NCBI GenBank assembly: GCA_031280685.1
Contig: JAITGM010000007.1
Location: 1-64,000 of the forward strand
DNA from: Christensenellaceae bacterium
Lineage (GTDB): Bacteria > Bacillota > Clostridia > Christensenellales > UBA1750
Length of the DNA: 64,000 bases
Reading direction: 5' to 3'
Positions 15,473 through 24,013 of the stretch are shown one piece after another. The stretch's first letter is position 1; every line of letters begins with the position of its first letter. A program made the translations under genes and the position numbers. The notes below the pieces were generated by a model. It saw only the letters and a program-made list of their open reading frames with translations, was not told the origin of the DNA and ran no database searches.

Positions 15473-16290
15473 GCTTCCGCCCTCTCTTTTTCCCCTTTTT
15501 TCCCTACGGCCAGCGAAAGCAGTTCCTCCACGCTGAAGGCTTCCGCGTAGGGGCCGCCAAGCCGCGCCCCGAGCGCCGGAATCTGCGCCGGCAGCAGCGA
15601 AGCCCTGCCCAGCAGCGCTTCATCCCGCATGATCCGCCGCACCGGCCCGTCGCCGATCAGCCCGCCCTCACTTAGAACCAGCGCCCGGCCTGCAAAATCG
15701 GCCACGATCTCCATATCGTGCGAGATCATCAAGATCGTCGTCCCCTTTTGGTGGAGCTGGGCGACGATGCCCATGATGGCCATGCACTCGCGGTAATCGA
15801 GCCCGGTCGTGGGCTCATCCAGGATGAGAAGGCTTGGCGCCCGCGCCAGGACCGAGGCCAGGGCGATCTGCTGCCTTTCCCCCCGGCTCATGCCGAAGGG
15901 ATCGCGCTCGCCGCTGAGCGAGAAAAGCTCCAGCATCTCCTCACAGCGTGCCCGCCTGGCAGCTTCATCCGCTAGGGCGATCTCCAGGCCGAAGAGGATC
16001 TCCGCCCGCACGCTGTTTTGGCAGATCTGCCGGTCAGGGTTCTGGAACAAAAACCCGATATCCCGTGCCAACAGGCTGGTTTTGACCTGCTTGGTATCCA
16101 TCCCAAGGGCCAAAACACGCCCGGCCGAGGGCTTTAGCAGCCCATTCGCCAGGCGGCAAAGCGTGGACTTCCCCGCGCCGTTCTCGCCCAAAAGCGCCAC
16201 GAATTCGCCTTCGCCAATGGCAAAGCTCAAGTCCTTCAGCGTGGCGCTCTGGCCTTCGTAGCCAAAGAAGACGCGTTCAAACTCTAGCAT
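15469..16290 (-). CDS. ECF transporter ATPase (second of two)
   Basis: The protein has 273 aa. Walker A is GENGAGKST (about 35-43), the Q-loop is FLFQNPDRQI, the signature is MSRGERQQIA, Walker B is LLILDEPTTGLD and the switch His is MISHDME. The Q-loop FQNPDxQ is typical of ECF ATPases. It overlaps both neighbours by a few bases. With the 281-aa ATPase it should form the heterodimer that powers EcfT. Confidence 0.93.
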   Translation of the reverse strand: MLEFERVFFGYEGQSATLKDLSFAIGEGEFVALLGENGAGKSTLCRLANGLLKPSAGRVLALGMDTKQVKTSLLARDIGFLFQNPDRQICQNSVRAEILFGLEIALADEAARRARCEEMLELFSLSGERDPFGMSRGERQQIALASVLARAPSLLILDEPTTGLDYRECMAIMGIVAQLHQKGTTILMISHDMEIVADFAGRALVLSEGGLIGDGPVRRIMRDEALLGRASLLPAQIPALGARLGGPYAEAFSVEELLSLAVGKKGEKERAEA

Positions 16291-17129
16291 GGCCGCAGCA
16301 CCTCCCGCATCATGGCTTCCCCCTCGTCCAGGTTCAGCGGCAGTTTACCGCCATAGAGTCCCTCCTCGCGCAAGGCGCGCGCCAAGGTCGTCACCCTGGG
16401 GATGTTCACGCCCGCGGCCTCGAGCCTGCCCGCGCTCTGCAGCACCGCGGGCACCTCACCCTCCAAAATGAGCCTGCCCTCCTCCATCACGGCCAGGCGC
16501 TTGGCGAACTCACACAGCAGCATGATCTTTTGCTCGACCACGATGATGGTCACACCATGCTTTTCGTTGAGCTCCTTCAGGGTTTCAAAGACCCGTCGGC
16601 TCGACCTGGGATCGAGTTCGCCGGTCGGTTCGTCTAAAACGATGATTTTGGGCCGAAGCGCGGTGATCGCCGCGATAGCGACCTTTTGCCTTTGCCCGCC
16701 GCTGAGCTCCGAGATGAGGCGGCCGCGAAGCTCCGAAATCCCGGCGGCCGCAAGCGCCTGCGTGACGCGGCCCTCGATCTCATCCCTTGGCACGCCGAAG
16801 TTTTCGAGCCCGAAAAGGATCTCATCCTCGACCACGGAGGCCACCATTTGCCCGTCGATATCTTGAAAGACGCAGCCCAGAACCCTGGAAAGCTCCTCCG
16901 GGCGATGCTCCGCGCTATCCATCCCCTCGATGCGCGCCTCGCCGTAGAAATCGCCCCGGTAATGGTGCGGCACGATGCCCGAGAGCGCGTAGCACAGCGT
17001 GGACTTGCCCGCGCCGCTCGAACCGATCAGGCCGAGGAAGGCGCCGTCCTCGACCGTAAGGTCGATTCCGTCAAGCGCCAGCCTTTCGGCGCCCGAATAG
17101 CGAAAGCCAAGGTTTTTTAGCTGAATCAT
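16284..17129 (-). CDS. ECF transporter ATPase (first of two)
   Basis: The protein has 281 aa from ATG 17129. The track start at 17144 is a TTG with no ribosome site. Even 17129 has only a weak GGGGTG site, so coupling to the upstream S component (20-base gap) is likely. Walker A is GSSGAGKST, the Q-loop is CVFQDIDGQM, the signature is LSGGQRQ and Walker B is IIVLDEPTGELD. The switch region has VVEQK where most ABC ATPases have a His, an asymmetry also seen in some ECF A subunits. It pairs with the next gene. Confidence 0.92.
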   Translation of the reverse strand: MIQLKNLGFRYSGAERLALDGIDLTVEDGAFLGLIGSSGAGKSTLCYALSGIVPHHYRGDFYGEARIEGMDSAEHRPEELSRVLGCVFQDIDGQMVASVVEDEILFGLENFGVPRDEIEGRVTQALAAAGISELRGRLISELSGGQRQKVAIAAITALRPKIIVLDEPTGELDPRSSRRVFETLKELNEKHGVTIIVVEQKIMLLCEFAKRLAVMEEGRLILEGEVPAVLQSAGRLEAAGVNIPRVTTLARALREEGLYGGKLPLNLDEGEAMMREVLRPC

Positions 17130-17149
17130 CGCAAAACACCCCAAAAACG

Positions 17150-17704
17150 TTATTTCTTCAGCGCCAGCTTGAGCGGGATATAGAGAAGCTGCACGATGAC
17201 CGCGTTAATCGTCGCCGTTCCGAAGATGATGCCCATGAAGACCGCCAGCGGTGTGGGCGTGATGTTGGCGCCGCTGAAATACATCAAATACATCACCCCG
17301 ATGAAGCTAAAGCCGCTGACCAGGGTGCTCAGGAAGGTGCAGACCACGGTCTGCAGCGGCAGTTTGCCCAGCTTCATCGGCAGCTTGACGAGCAGCGCCA
17401 TCGCCAGCGCGCCGAGCAGCTCGCTCACGATGTTGATGTAGGGCTGGCCGGGGAAGAATTGGCAGATCGCGCCGGCCAGCAGTCCGATGATGCCGGCCTG
17501 ATAGAGCTTGGGGCGGATGAGGATGAGGATGAGGCAATACATGGCGATGATGAAGTTCGGCTTCATGCCAAAGTTGATGACCTGGCCGACGACCAGCTTC
17601 AGCACCGCGCCCGCGGCCAGCAGAATGCCGATCAACAACAGGTCGGCCACGCTCAGTCCCTTTTTCTCTTGCAGCTTGATCTCGCGCTTTGTGGTGTTTT
17701 CCAT
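17150..17704 (-). CDS. ECF transporter substrate-binding S component, TrpP-like fold, substrate unknown
   Basis: The protein has 184 aa. ATG 17704 has GAAGGA 7 bases upstream. The track start at 17872 runs through the T-box terminator and is rejected. Six hydrophobic helices carry FGMKPNFIIAMYCLIL and AICQFFPGQPYINIV, which resemble the TrpP family of ECF S components. The gene opens the operon directly behind a T-box leader, so it takes up an amino acid or a precursor when the matching tRNA is uncharged. The T-box bulge reads UGGU, which pairs with tRNAs ending ACCA. Bacterial tRNA-Trp normally ends GCCA, so I hesitate to call the cargo tryptophan. Confidence 0.85.
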   Translation of the reverse strand: MENTTKREIKLQEKKGLSVADLLLIGILLAAGAVLKLVVGQVINFGMKPNFIIAMYCLILILIRPKLYQAGIIGLLAGAICQFFPGQPYINIVSELLGALAMALLVKLPMKLGKLPLQTVVCTFLSTLVSGFSFIGVMYLMYFSGANITPTPLAVFMGIIFGTATINAVIVQLLYIPLKLALKK

Positions 17705-17781
17705 GGTTTCGTCCTTCTTTCCTTGGGCTTTTGCCCGATTTTGGGGTTTCGCTTTTGTAAGAAGAACAAGGCGCGCTTTTG

Positions 17782-18080
17782 AAATAAAAAGAGCCTGCCC
17801 CATATAAGGGCAGACTCTCAAAAATCCGCGGTACCACCTTATTTCCCCCGCGCAAAACCGTTCATGAACCACCTCTGCGCGCGGGCTCTTACAAAAATGC
17901 TATCACATTCTTGTGCCCTTAACGCGGGCCATCGTCTTGGATACTCGGTCGCCCTTTCCCCTCGCCCTCAGTGGACCACTTGCCGGTTCGCATCTCCGCA
18001 GGTCTTCCACCGCCGCCTGCTCTCTGTGGGCGCGCACCCCGGTTTGACTTCCACATCAATGGTTTGCTATGCACTTTGTT
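17782..18080 (-). promoter_or_regulatory. T-box riboswitch controlling the ECF operon
   Basis: On the minus strand the 14-base T-box core AAGGTGGTACCGCG (17840-17827) is followed by a terminator (GAGAGTCTGCCC / GGGGCAGGCTCT, then TTTTTATTT at 17782-17819). Upstream are GGAAGTCAAA and AGAGAGC, with GGTGGAAGACC beyond them, in the order expected for stem I. The leader is about 300 bases. Uncharged cognate tRNA should favour the antiterminator. The bulge is UGGU. I cannot fix the specifier codon by eye; ACC and AUC lie near the conserved AGUA element. Confidence 0.92.
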
Positions 18081-18087
18081 GACCCTA

Positions 18088-18117
18088 TTTATAGCACAGG
18101 CCGCGATACCTTGTCAA
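18088..18117 (-). promoter_or_regulatory. Sigma-A promoter of the T-box/ECF operon
   Basis: Minus strand: TTGACA, 18 bases, TATAAA. Confidence 0.85.
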
Positions 18118-18127
18118 CCAGGGAATT

Positions 18128-18655
18128 TTATGCAATTGCCTCGTCGACCGTGCCGCTCAAGCGCTTGCGAAAGACCGGCTCCCGCCGGCCCCAGGGCGTA
18201 TCGGTCATCGCGACCGGCTCAAAGCCGTATTTTTCATACAGCCCCGTGTCGCCGCTGACCAAATAGGCTGCGCGAAAGCGGAGTTCCTTCGCGAGCGCGC
18301 AGGCTGTATCGCATAGGCACCCGCTGAGGCGATGCCCCCGGGCTTGGGGCGCAATATAGACCGAGCCAATGAACGGCAGCAGGCTGGCCGCGCTTCCTTC
18401 GGCATTTTCAAGCTCACCAGCGCTAGAAAGCGCCCATCCGGCGCCTTTATCGAGCGTGCAGGCGCCCGAAAGCTCCCCGCCGAGAAAGGCCGCAAAGACC
18501 GCATAACCGTCCCCGAAGCCGCCGCGCATGCGCCGCGCCAGAACCGACCCCACGCCCCATTCCCAGCCCTCGGCAAAGCGAATCAATTCGCACCAAAGCG
18601 CCGTGCCGAGCAGCACTTGCCGGACTTCGAACCCGGTTCGCCGCCCTTCATCCAT
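18128..18655 (-). CDS. GNAT-family N-acetyltransferase
   Basis: The protein has 175 aa. Its ATG overlaps the stop of the upstream gene (TAATG), so translation is coupled. The acetyl-CoA-binding motif A is IAPQARGHRLSGCLC (about 102-116, after FIGSVY), followed by a segment ending LYEKYGFEPVAMTDT, the usual GNAT beta5-alpha4 end. It transfers an acetyl group to an amine; the target is unknown. Its pairing with the zinc-ribbon repeat protein is the only context. The promoter of the T-box operon begins 11 bases after its end. Confidence 0.82.
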   Translation of the reverse strand: MDEGRRTGFEVRQVLLGTALWCELIRFAEGWEWGVGSVLARRMRGGFGDGYAVFAAFLGGELSGACTLDKGAGWALSSAGELENAEGSAASLLPFIGSVYIAPQARGHRLSGCLCDTACALAKELRFRAAYLVSGDTGLYEKYGFEPVAMTDTPWGRREPVFRKRLSGTVDEAIA

Positions 18656-19899
18656 TAAAACCGCCCTCTATCCTCGTTTCTGGTGCCCGCATTGCCATCC
18701 ACTGCATCGCGCAGGGTCAGGGTGTAGATATAGCCGCTCTTGAAGGCGTAGTTCTCGCTGCCCTCGAGAATGAGGGTCTGGTAGGTAGCGTTTTCATCGC
18801 CGAACATCTCCTCCGGCCCGAACCATAGCTCGCCGTAGGAGGAGCGGATTTGGTAGGTATTCGCGGGCAGCTTGATGCTGGGTGACGCGCCGCCCCGAAT
18901 GAAAACAGAGGCCACCAGCTCGCCCTGCGGCGTGTAGATTTTGAGGAATGTGGGGCGGGGATCGTCCTTTGGCGTCTTGATCTTGAGCGTCACCGCCGAA
19001 CCCTTGAAGTTCTCGTTGCGGTAAAGCGTGCCGGTATCGGGGTATTCCTGCTCGCACAGATCGGCGCGGCCCGCCGCGTCCTCATAGTCGCCCAGATCCC
19101 TAAAGAGCTTGAAGGCGGTGTAAAACTTCCCCTCGGCCAGGGCCTCTTCGGCCTTCGCGTAGCCCTGAATGTTGCGGCAAAGGGTCAAAAGCGCCTCGCT
19201 ATCCTTCACGCGCTGATCCGCCAAGCCCTCAAGCAGCTCTTGTGCAAGGGAATAGTCGCCTGCGGCCATCGCGGCCGTCGCTTCTTGGTAGCCAAGGGCG
19301 TTCTGGCAGTCCTTCGCGAGGAGGAGCGCATCCTTATAGCTGCCCAGAGGCCGAAAGAGCTCGTAGGCCTTGGCATAGTCCTCCGCCGCGAGCAAAGTGG
19401 TCGCCTCGACGTAACTCTTTGCCTGCAGGCATTCTTCGGCCCTTGCGGCGGCATCCTCATAACCGCTGAGCGCCGCAAAGGCCTCGGCCGCTTCTTCATA
19501 GCTGCCCGCGCTCATCAGCGCCGCCGCCCGATCGTAGGCAAGCGAATTTTCGCAACTTTCATAAAGGGTCGCCGCGTCCTCATAGCTGCCAAGAGCCGCA
19601 AAGGCGGCCATAGCGCCTTCGTATTGGCCCCCTTCCATGAGGGACACTGCCTCTTCGTAATTTGCCCGCTTGATGGCCGCGCTGGCGAGCGGAATCGCGG
19701 CCGCCGCCGCGACGACCACGAAGGCGATGGCGCAGGCGGCGAGAACGCCAGGCCGTGTGCGTCTCTTTTGCCCGGCGGCACGCGGGGAGTGGGGTGCCGG
19801 CGGGGCGCTTGGCTGCGCCGCGACCATCGCGCCGCAAAATGTGCAAAACCTCGCGCCATCAGCTAACTGCTTGCCGCATTGGGTGCAAAACAATTTCAA
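18655..19899 (-). CDS. Zinc-ribbon membrane protein with six helical (TPR-like) repeats
   Basis: About 414 aa. The start is a TTG near 19899 with GGAGGGGG just upstream; the track TTG at 19920 lacks a ribosome site. The protein opens with a zinc ribbon (FCTQCGKQL...FCTFCG, two CxxC pairs), then a Pro/Ala linker, then one membrane helix (about 55-75). Six repeats of 36-39 residues follow, with the pattern Y..A..L...GxYxxAxxxFxxLGxYxDA, a TPR-like helical hairpin. A C-terminal beta domain (about 300-405) is unknown. Zinc-ribbon plus TM plus repeat proteins are common in Clostridia but uncharacterised. It is probably a membrane-bound protein-interaction scaffold. It forms an operon with the GNAT. 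Confidence 0.8.
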   Translation of the reverse strand: MKLFCTQCGKQLADGARFCTFCGAMVAAQPSAPPAPHSPRAAGQKRRTRPGVLAACAIAFVVVAAAAAIPLASAAIKRANYEEAVSLMEGGQYEGAMAAFAALGSYEDAATLYESCENSLAYDRAAALMSAGSYEEAAEAFAALSGYEDAAARAEECLQAKSYVEATTLLAAEDYAKAYELFRPLGSYKDALLLAKDCQNALGYQEATAAMAAGDYSLAQELLEGLADQRVKDSEALLTLCRNIQGYAKAEEALAEGKFYTAFKLFRDLGDYEDAAGRADLCEQEYPDTGTLYRNENFKGSAVTLKIKTPKDDPRPTFLKIYTPQGELVASVFIRGGASPSIKLPANTYQIRSSYGELWFGPEEMFGDENATYQTLILEGSENYAFKSGYIYTLTLRDAVDGNAGTRNEDRGRF

Positions 19900-19924
19900 T
19901 TCCCCCTCCGCTTTAGTCAACCAC

Positions 19925-19952
19925 AGATTAACACTTTGCGCGAAAATGTCAA
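19925..19952 (-). promoter_or_regulatory. Sigma-A promoter of the zinc-ribbon/GNAT operon
   Basis: Minus strand: TTGACA, 16 bases, TAATCT, just upstream of the TTG start. Confidence 0.65.
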
Positions 19953-20000
19953 GCTCCGGCGCAGGGGAAGCAGGCCGCGCTTAGCCCTCCGCCGCGCGCT

Positions 20001-21833
20001 TCAGGCCAGGCACACCTTATATTTGCGCATCCAATAGTCCATCTGCACGAAGTAAGCGATAGTCTGCGGCGTGGTCATCAGCTGGCCATACCAGGGCGTA
20101 GGGTTCTCGGCTCGCAAAAGCGCCTCCAACGCCTCTTTCTTCACGATCTGCAGCAGAGGCGAGTCAGGGTTCGCCGTCACCTCACGCAGCATCGCCGAAA
20201 CCGCGCGCAAATAAGCCGGGTTGTGGGTTTTGGGGTAAGGGCTCTTCTTGCGCCAGAGGATCTCATCGGGCAAAAGCCCTCGCATCGCTTCGCGAAGCAG
20301 GCCCTTTTCGCGGCCCTGGTCATTCTTCATTCCCCAAGGCACGGCGTAGAGGGTTTCTGCGATGCGGTAATCGCAGAAGGGTACCCGCACCTCCAGCCCG
20401 CTGAACATGCTCATCCTGTCCTTCCGGTCGAGCAGCGTCTGCATGAACCAATCAAAGTTCAGGTTCACCATTTCCTTCATGCGCCTTTCCTCGGGTGGGG
20501 AATCCGGCATAATCGAGCAGTCCGCCAGGCTCTGCCTATAACGCTCCGTCACGAAGGCCGGGCCGTCAAGTTCGGCGGTGATCTCCTCGCGCAAAAAACC
20601 GGCGCGGTAAGCCGTGGACTGCGCCCATGGAAATCCTTCTTTTTTCAGTATGTTCTTATCTCTATACCATGGATAGCCGCCAAAAATCTCGTCCGCGCAC
20701 TCACCAGAGAGTGCCACCGTGACCTCTTCCTTGATCTTTTCGCAAAACAGCAGCAGGGAAGCGTCCACATCCGCCATGCCGGGCAGGTCACGGGCCTCGA
20801 CCGCCGCATAAAGCGCCCGGGCCAGCTCCTCGTTGTTCAGCGTGACAATGTGGGCCTCGGCGCCCAAAAAATCGTTCATCTTGCCAATGAAGTCGCGGTC
20901 GCTGTTTGGCTGGAAATGGCTGGCGGTGAAGTATTGCTCGTTGCCCACGTAATCGACCGAAAAGGTCTTGAGCCTTTCGCCCCTTTTTTTGAATTCGGCA
21001 GCGGCGATGGCCGAAATCAGGCTAGAATCCAGTCCGCCCGAAAGGAAGGTACCCAGGGGCACGTCGGCCACGAGCTGGCGCTTCACCGCGTCTATAACAA
21101 GTTCGCGAACCCGTTCCGCGGTCTGCGCGAAAGAACCGCGGTGCTCCGCGTCCGCAAGGCGCCAATAGCGCCAAAGGCGCGGGCCGCTTTCATCCACAAA
21201 GCCGCAGAAGCCGGGCTTTAACTCCTCCACGCCCCTGAACACGCCGCAGCCTGGCGTACGCCCTGGGCCTAAAAAGAGCAGCTCTGCAATGGAGTTTCGG
21301 CCGATGACAGGCTCCACGAAGGAGGACGCCAGCAAGGCCTTAATTTCGGAACCAAAGACGAAACCCTCCTTGCGCAGCGCGTAAAAAAAGGGCTTCACGC
21401 CGATGCGGTCGCGAGCGATAAAGAGCCTTCGCGCCCTCTCTTCCCAAACCGCGAAGGCGAAGATGCCGTTCAGGCGATGTACGCACTGCTCCTTCCATTC
21501 TGCGTAGGCGTGCAGGAGCACCTCGGTATCGGAATGGCCCGCAAAGCGGTGCCCAAGCGCCAAAAGCTCGCGGCGCAGCTCTTCGGTGTTATAAAGCTCC
21601 CCATTATAGACGAGCGCGTAAGCCTCCCGGCCCTGCGTGAGCCGCATCGGCTGGCGGCCCAGCTCCAAATCCACCACACTCAGCCTTGCGTGCACCAGAG
21701 CCACCGGCCCGTCGAAGTATTCGCCGCTCTGGTCCGGCCCGCGGCGGCGCAAGGACTCCAACATGGCCGAAAACCCAGCGTTTGGCCCCTGTGCCCTTCC
21801 ATCTAGCGCGAGAAAGCCCGCAATTCCGCACAT
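20001..21833 (-). CDS. asnB: Asparagine synthase (glutamine-hydrolysing)
   Basis: The protein has 610 aa. ATG 21833 has AAGGAGGAG upstream and gives MCGIAGF, placing the catalytic Cys at position 2 once Met is removed. The track start at 21851 would bury it. The glutaminase domain shows RRGPDQSG, VYNGELYN and GHSDTEVLLHAYAEW. The synthetase domain (from about 230) shows the ATP loop FLSGGLDSSLISA, SGECADEIFGGYPWY and RVPFCDYRIAETLYAVPWGM. It makes Asn from Asp, Gln and ATP. It stands downstream of the DUF4760-like gene on the same strand and has no obvious promoter of its own in the 100-base gap. Confidence 0.95.
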   Translation of the reverse strand: MCGIAGFLALDGRAQGPNAGFSAMLESLRRRGPDQSGEYFDGPVALVHARLSVVDLELGRQPMRLTQGREAYALVYNGELYNTEELRRELLALGHRFAGHSDTEVLLHAYAEWKEQCVHRLNGIFAFAVWEERARRLFIARDRIGVKPFFYALRKEGFVFGSEIKALLASSFVEPVIGRNSIAELLFLGPGRTPGCGVFRGVEELKPGFCGFVDESGPRLWRYWRLADAEHRGSFAQTAERVRELVIDAVKRQLVADVPLGTFLSGGLDSSLISAIAAAEFKKRGERLKTFSVDYVGNEQYFTASHFQPNSDRDFIGKMNDFLGAEAHIVTLNNEELARALYAAVEARDLPGMADVDASLLLFCEKIKEEVTVALSGECADEIFGGYPWYRDKNILKKEGFPWAQSTAYRAGFLREEITAELDGPAFVTERYRQSLADCSIMPDSPPEERRMKEMVNLNFDWFMQTLLDRKDRMSMFSGLEVRVPFCDYRIAETLYAVPWGMKNDQGREKGLLREAMRGLLPDEILWRKKSPYPKTHNPAYLRAVSAMLREVTANPDSPLLQIVKKEALEALLRAENPTPWYGQLMTTPQTIAYFVQMDYWMRKYKVCLA

Positions 21834-21933
21834 CGTGCACTCCTCCTTCAAAAAAGATCTCGTGCCAATGTATGCGGCGCGCCCAAAAGCGGTGCCACTC
21901 CATGCCCTTCCCCCTCAAAGGGCGGCTAGCTCC

Positions 21934-22458
21934 TCACGATATTCCCAGCGATGTTTTCTTGCCTGCCCCTTGCCGATACTTCTCCCTCATCTCATCTACC
22001 AAGCTTTCAAAATCCGTGTAAAGCCACGGGCGATTGCCCTCGCTTCGTTTGCTCTTTATGAGCCAAGTCAAGCGCTCAAACCAGTCGATGGTTGTTCTTC
22101 CCGCACATCTCATGTAGAGGTCACGGTCATAGACCCCGGCGTTTATTCCTACGGCAAGTCGCTCCATCGTCGATAAATACCGCGCAATGGCCTTTTGCAG
22201 TTCCACATCCTTTTGCAGCTGCGCATCCGCCGGGTTAACCGCAGCATTCTGCCCAAAAATAGCATTAATGTCCTCGCGCAATGGCATAGTCAGCGAGGTA
22301 ATCTCTTGATAGAACTCGATGGTCGATTGCTTCTTGCGGCGTTCATGATCGGCCTTCATCGTCCTGACCGCAACCCATACCCCCACGGCCGCGATAACCG
22401 CGCCGACGACTACCGCGAAATTCGTGACAATGTTCATGACGCTTAGAAAGTCCTCCAT
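21934..22458 (-). CDS. DUF4760-like membrane-anchored protein
   Basis: The protein has 174 aa. One membrane helix (about 8-30) is followed by a charged helix (RTMKADHERRKKQSTIEFYQ) and a soluble domain with ARYLSTMERLAVGINAGVYD, a pattern of the DUF4760 family. The function is unknown, and some members are annotated only as membrane proteins. It has its own promoter (22488-22517). It lies 100 bases upstream of asnB on the same strand, so asnB may be read from it, although the two need not be related. Confidence 0.7.
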   Translation of the reverse strand: MEDFLSVMNIVTNFAVVVGAVIAAVGVWVAVRTMKADHERRKKQSTIEFYQEITSLTMPLREDINAIFGQNAAVNPADAQLQKDVELQKAIARYLSTMERLAVGINAGVYDRDLYMRCAGRTTIDWFERLTWLIKSKRSEGNRPWLYTDFESLVDEMREKYRQGAGKKTSLGIS

Positions 22459-22487
22459 AGTTCAATTCACCCCACCTTTTTTCTCCA

Positions 22488-22517
22488 TGTATAAGGCCAT
22501 ATACAGCCAGCAGTCAA
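22488..22517 (-). promoter_or_regulatory. Sigma-A promoter of the DUF4760-like gene
   Basis: Minus strand: TTGACT, 18 bases, TATACA. Confidence 0.65.
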
Positions 22518-22528
22518 CCAATCCTTGC

Positions 22529-22564
22529 AAGATCGCCCCTTTTCTTCCGAAAAGGGGCGATCTT
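22529..22564 (-). terminator. Strong hairpin after the sugar isomerase operon
   Basis: AAGATCGCCCCTTTTC and GAAAAGGGGCGATCTT form a perfect 16-bp stem with a 4-base loop. There is no long T run, but its place between the isomerase stop and the next promoter fits a terminator. Confidence 0.7.
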
Positions 22565-22598
22565 AAAGGCTTCGCGAATCAACGGGCGGAGGCGCAGG

Positions 22599-23984
22599 CT
22601 AGCCCAGCAGCTTGCGCACGGGGCGCATGGGGTCGGCCTCCACGCCGCCGATGTACTTGCAGGCCTCGCTCAAAATCTGGCTGTAGTTACCGTAGGCGCC
22701 GGCCACGTGGTGGATGTAGGGGCCAAAGACGATCTTTTCTTCCCATTCCTCCCAATTATCGACCTTCAGCCACAGGTAGGTACCGCCCTTGGCCGGGCCG
22801 TCCACGCCCTTGCCTTCGCCCGAGAACAGCGAGTATTTGCCATTGAGCATGTCGAAGCGGGCGATGGTGACGTCGCCGTTCTTCATCTCGAAGTTGCCTT
22901 GCCCGCCCGGCGCGACCCAGGGCTTGGCCTTCGGGTGGTGCAGCGAGGAAGGGAAGGGCCCGCAGTGCCATAAAAGCTCGGTGTTGTCGTCCTGCGCGTG
23001 GCGAACGGTGATGTCCGCAAAGAAGAGGCTCTCGCCGCCCAGGGCCGCGGCCTGCAGGAGCACGGCCGAAACGGCGCCGAGCACGTCGGTTTCGCAGGCG
23101 GTGGGAATCCCGAGGTCAGAGAGCATGCCGATGACCTGGCAGCCGCCCACGCCGAGATTGCCGGGCAGCAGCGACCAGCATTCCAGCGCCACGCCATCCG
23201 AGTGCGTGGCCTTTACCTTATCTAGAACCGCCAAGCGGATTGCCTGCTGCCCGCGCTGGGCTTCAAGGGGCATCTTCGCCAGATCCACCTTGGCGGCATA
23301 AGCCTTGACGCCCTCCTCAACCTCGCCCGCGCGCTCTTCCAGGATCTTTTTCACATCGCGGACGACCGAAGCGCTCGACCAAGGGGTGATTTCGATGCCG
23401 AAACGGCTTAAAAGCTCATCCTCGTTGTAGATGACCGAAAGGAAGGGCTGCGGGCGGGAACCAACCTGCAAAATGCGCATGCGCTTTGCGGCTTTTGCCA
23501 CGTTGGCGACTGCGCAAAAATCCAAAAAGCCTTTCACGAAGGTCTTTGAATCCACATCGGAGTTGACGATGTAGCTGAAGGGCACGCCGTAGCGCTGCAG
23601 GCACTTGGAGGATGCCAGCGTGCCGCACTGGGTATCGCGATCCCTGCCGCCGGGGTCGGGAAGCGGGTCGCGGTTGCCCCAAAGCAGGACGGGCAGACCC
23701 ATCATCGAGCCCAGGCGCCCCACAACCTCCTCACAGCCAAAGTCGCAGTGCGGCAAGAAGAGCGCGTCCACCTTTTCGGCATCGAGCCTTACCTTCGCGG
23801 CGTCGAGCTGCGCATGATCCCAGAGGATTCCATTTTCTAAAATGCCCTCCATGTTGACCAATTCGACGGCTTTGGGTGTGATTTCCTCGAGCTTTTTCAA
23901 GAAAAGCTGCTTTTGCTGCACGGCGGACTCCATATTCGTTCCGCCGCGCTTGATGGGCACAACGCCGATCTTAACCAATGCCAT
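22599..23984 (-). CDS. L-fucose/L-arabinose isomerase-fold sugar isomerase family protein
   Basis: The protein has 461 aa. ATG 23984 has GGGAGGAG upstream. The track start at 24146 overlaps the kinase gene. The N-terminal half has an NDP-like fold with MGLPVLLWGNRDPLPDPGG and DTQCGTLASSKCLQRYGV. The C-terminal half has ALECWSLLPG, CETDVLGAVSAVLLQA and HCGPFPSSLHHPKAKPWV, the pattern of 'L-fucose/L-arabinose isomerase family' proteins in which acidic residues and His bind Mn2+. Such enzymes interconvert aldoses and ketoses. The actual sugar is unknown. It lies 29 bases downstream of a PfkB kinase gene, so the pair probably isomerises and phosphorylates one uncommon sugar. No transporter is nearby. 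Confidence 0.85.
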   Translation of the reverse strand: MALVKIGVVPIKRGGTNMESAVQQKQLFLKKLEEITPKAVELVNMEGILENGILWDHAQLDAAKVRLDAEKVDALFLPHCDFGCEEVVGRLGSMMGLPVLLWGNRDPLPDPGGRDRDTQCGTLASSKCLQRYGVPFSYIVNSDVDSKTFVKGFLDFCAVANVAKAAKRMRILQVGSRPQPFLSVIYNEDELLSRFGIEITPWSSASVVRDVKKILEERAGEVEEGVKAYAAKVDLAKMPLEAQRGQQAIRLAVLDKVKATHSDGVALECWSLLPGNLGVGGCQVIGMLSDLGIPTACETDVLGAVSAVLLQAAALGGESLFFADITVRHAQDDNTELLWHCGPFPSSLHHPKAKPWVAPGGQGNFEMKNGDVTIARFDMLNGKYSLFSGEGKGVDGPAKGGTYLWLKVDNWEEWEEKIVFGPYIHHVAGAYGNYSQILSEACKYIGGVEADPMRPVRKLLG

Positions 23985-24013
23985 ATGCGGTGCTCCTCCC
24001 TTGCTCGTTTCTT

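Noticed and set aside
17705-17872. N-terminal extension of the ECF S component
   Set aside because: It translates the T-box antiterminator and terminator; the ATG at 17704 has a proper ribosome site.
21889-21899. T-box-like core AGTGGCACCGC (minus strand) upstream of asnB, with UGGC that would match tRNA-Asn GCCA
   Set aside because: The 100-base gap has no room for stem I, no clear terminator follows, and the sequence upstream codes for the DUF4760-like protein. Probably chance, though worth a covariance check.
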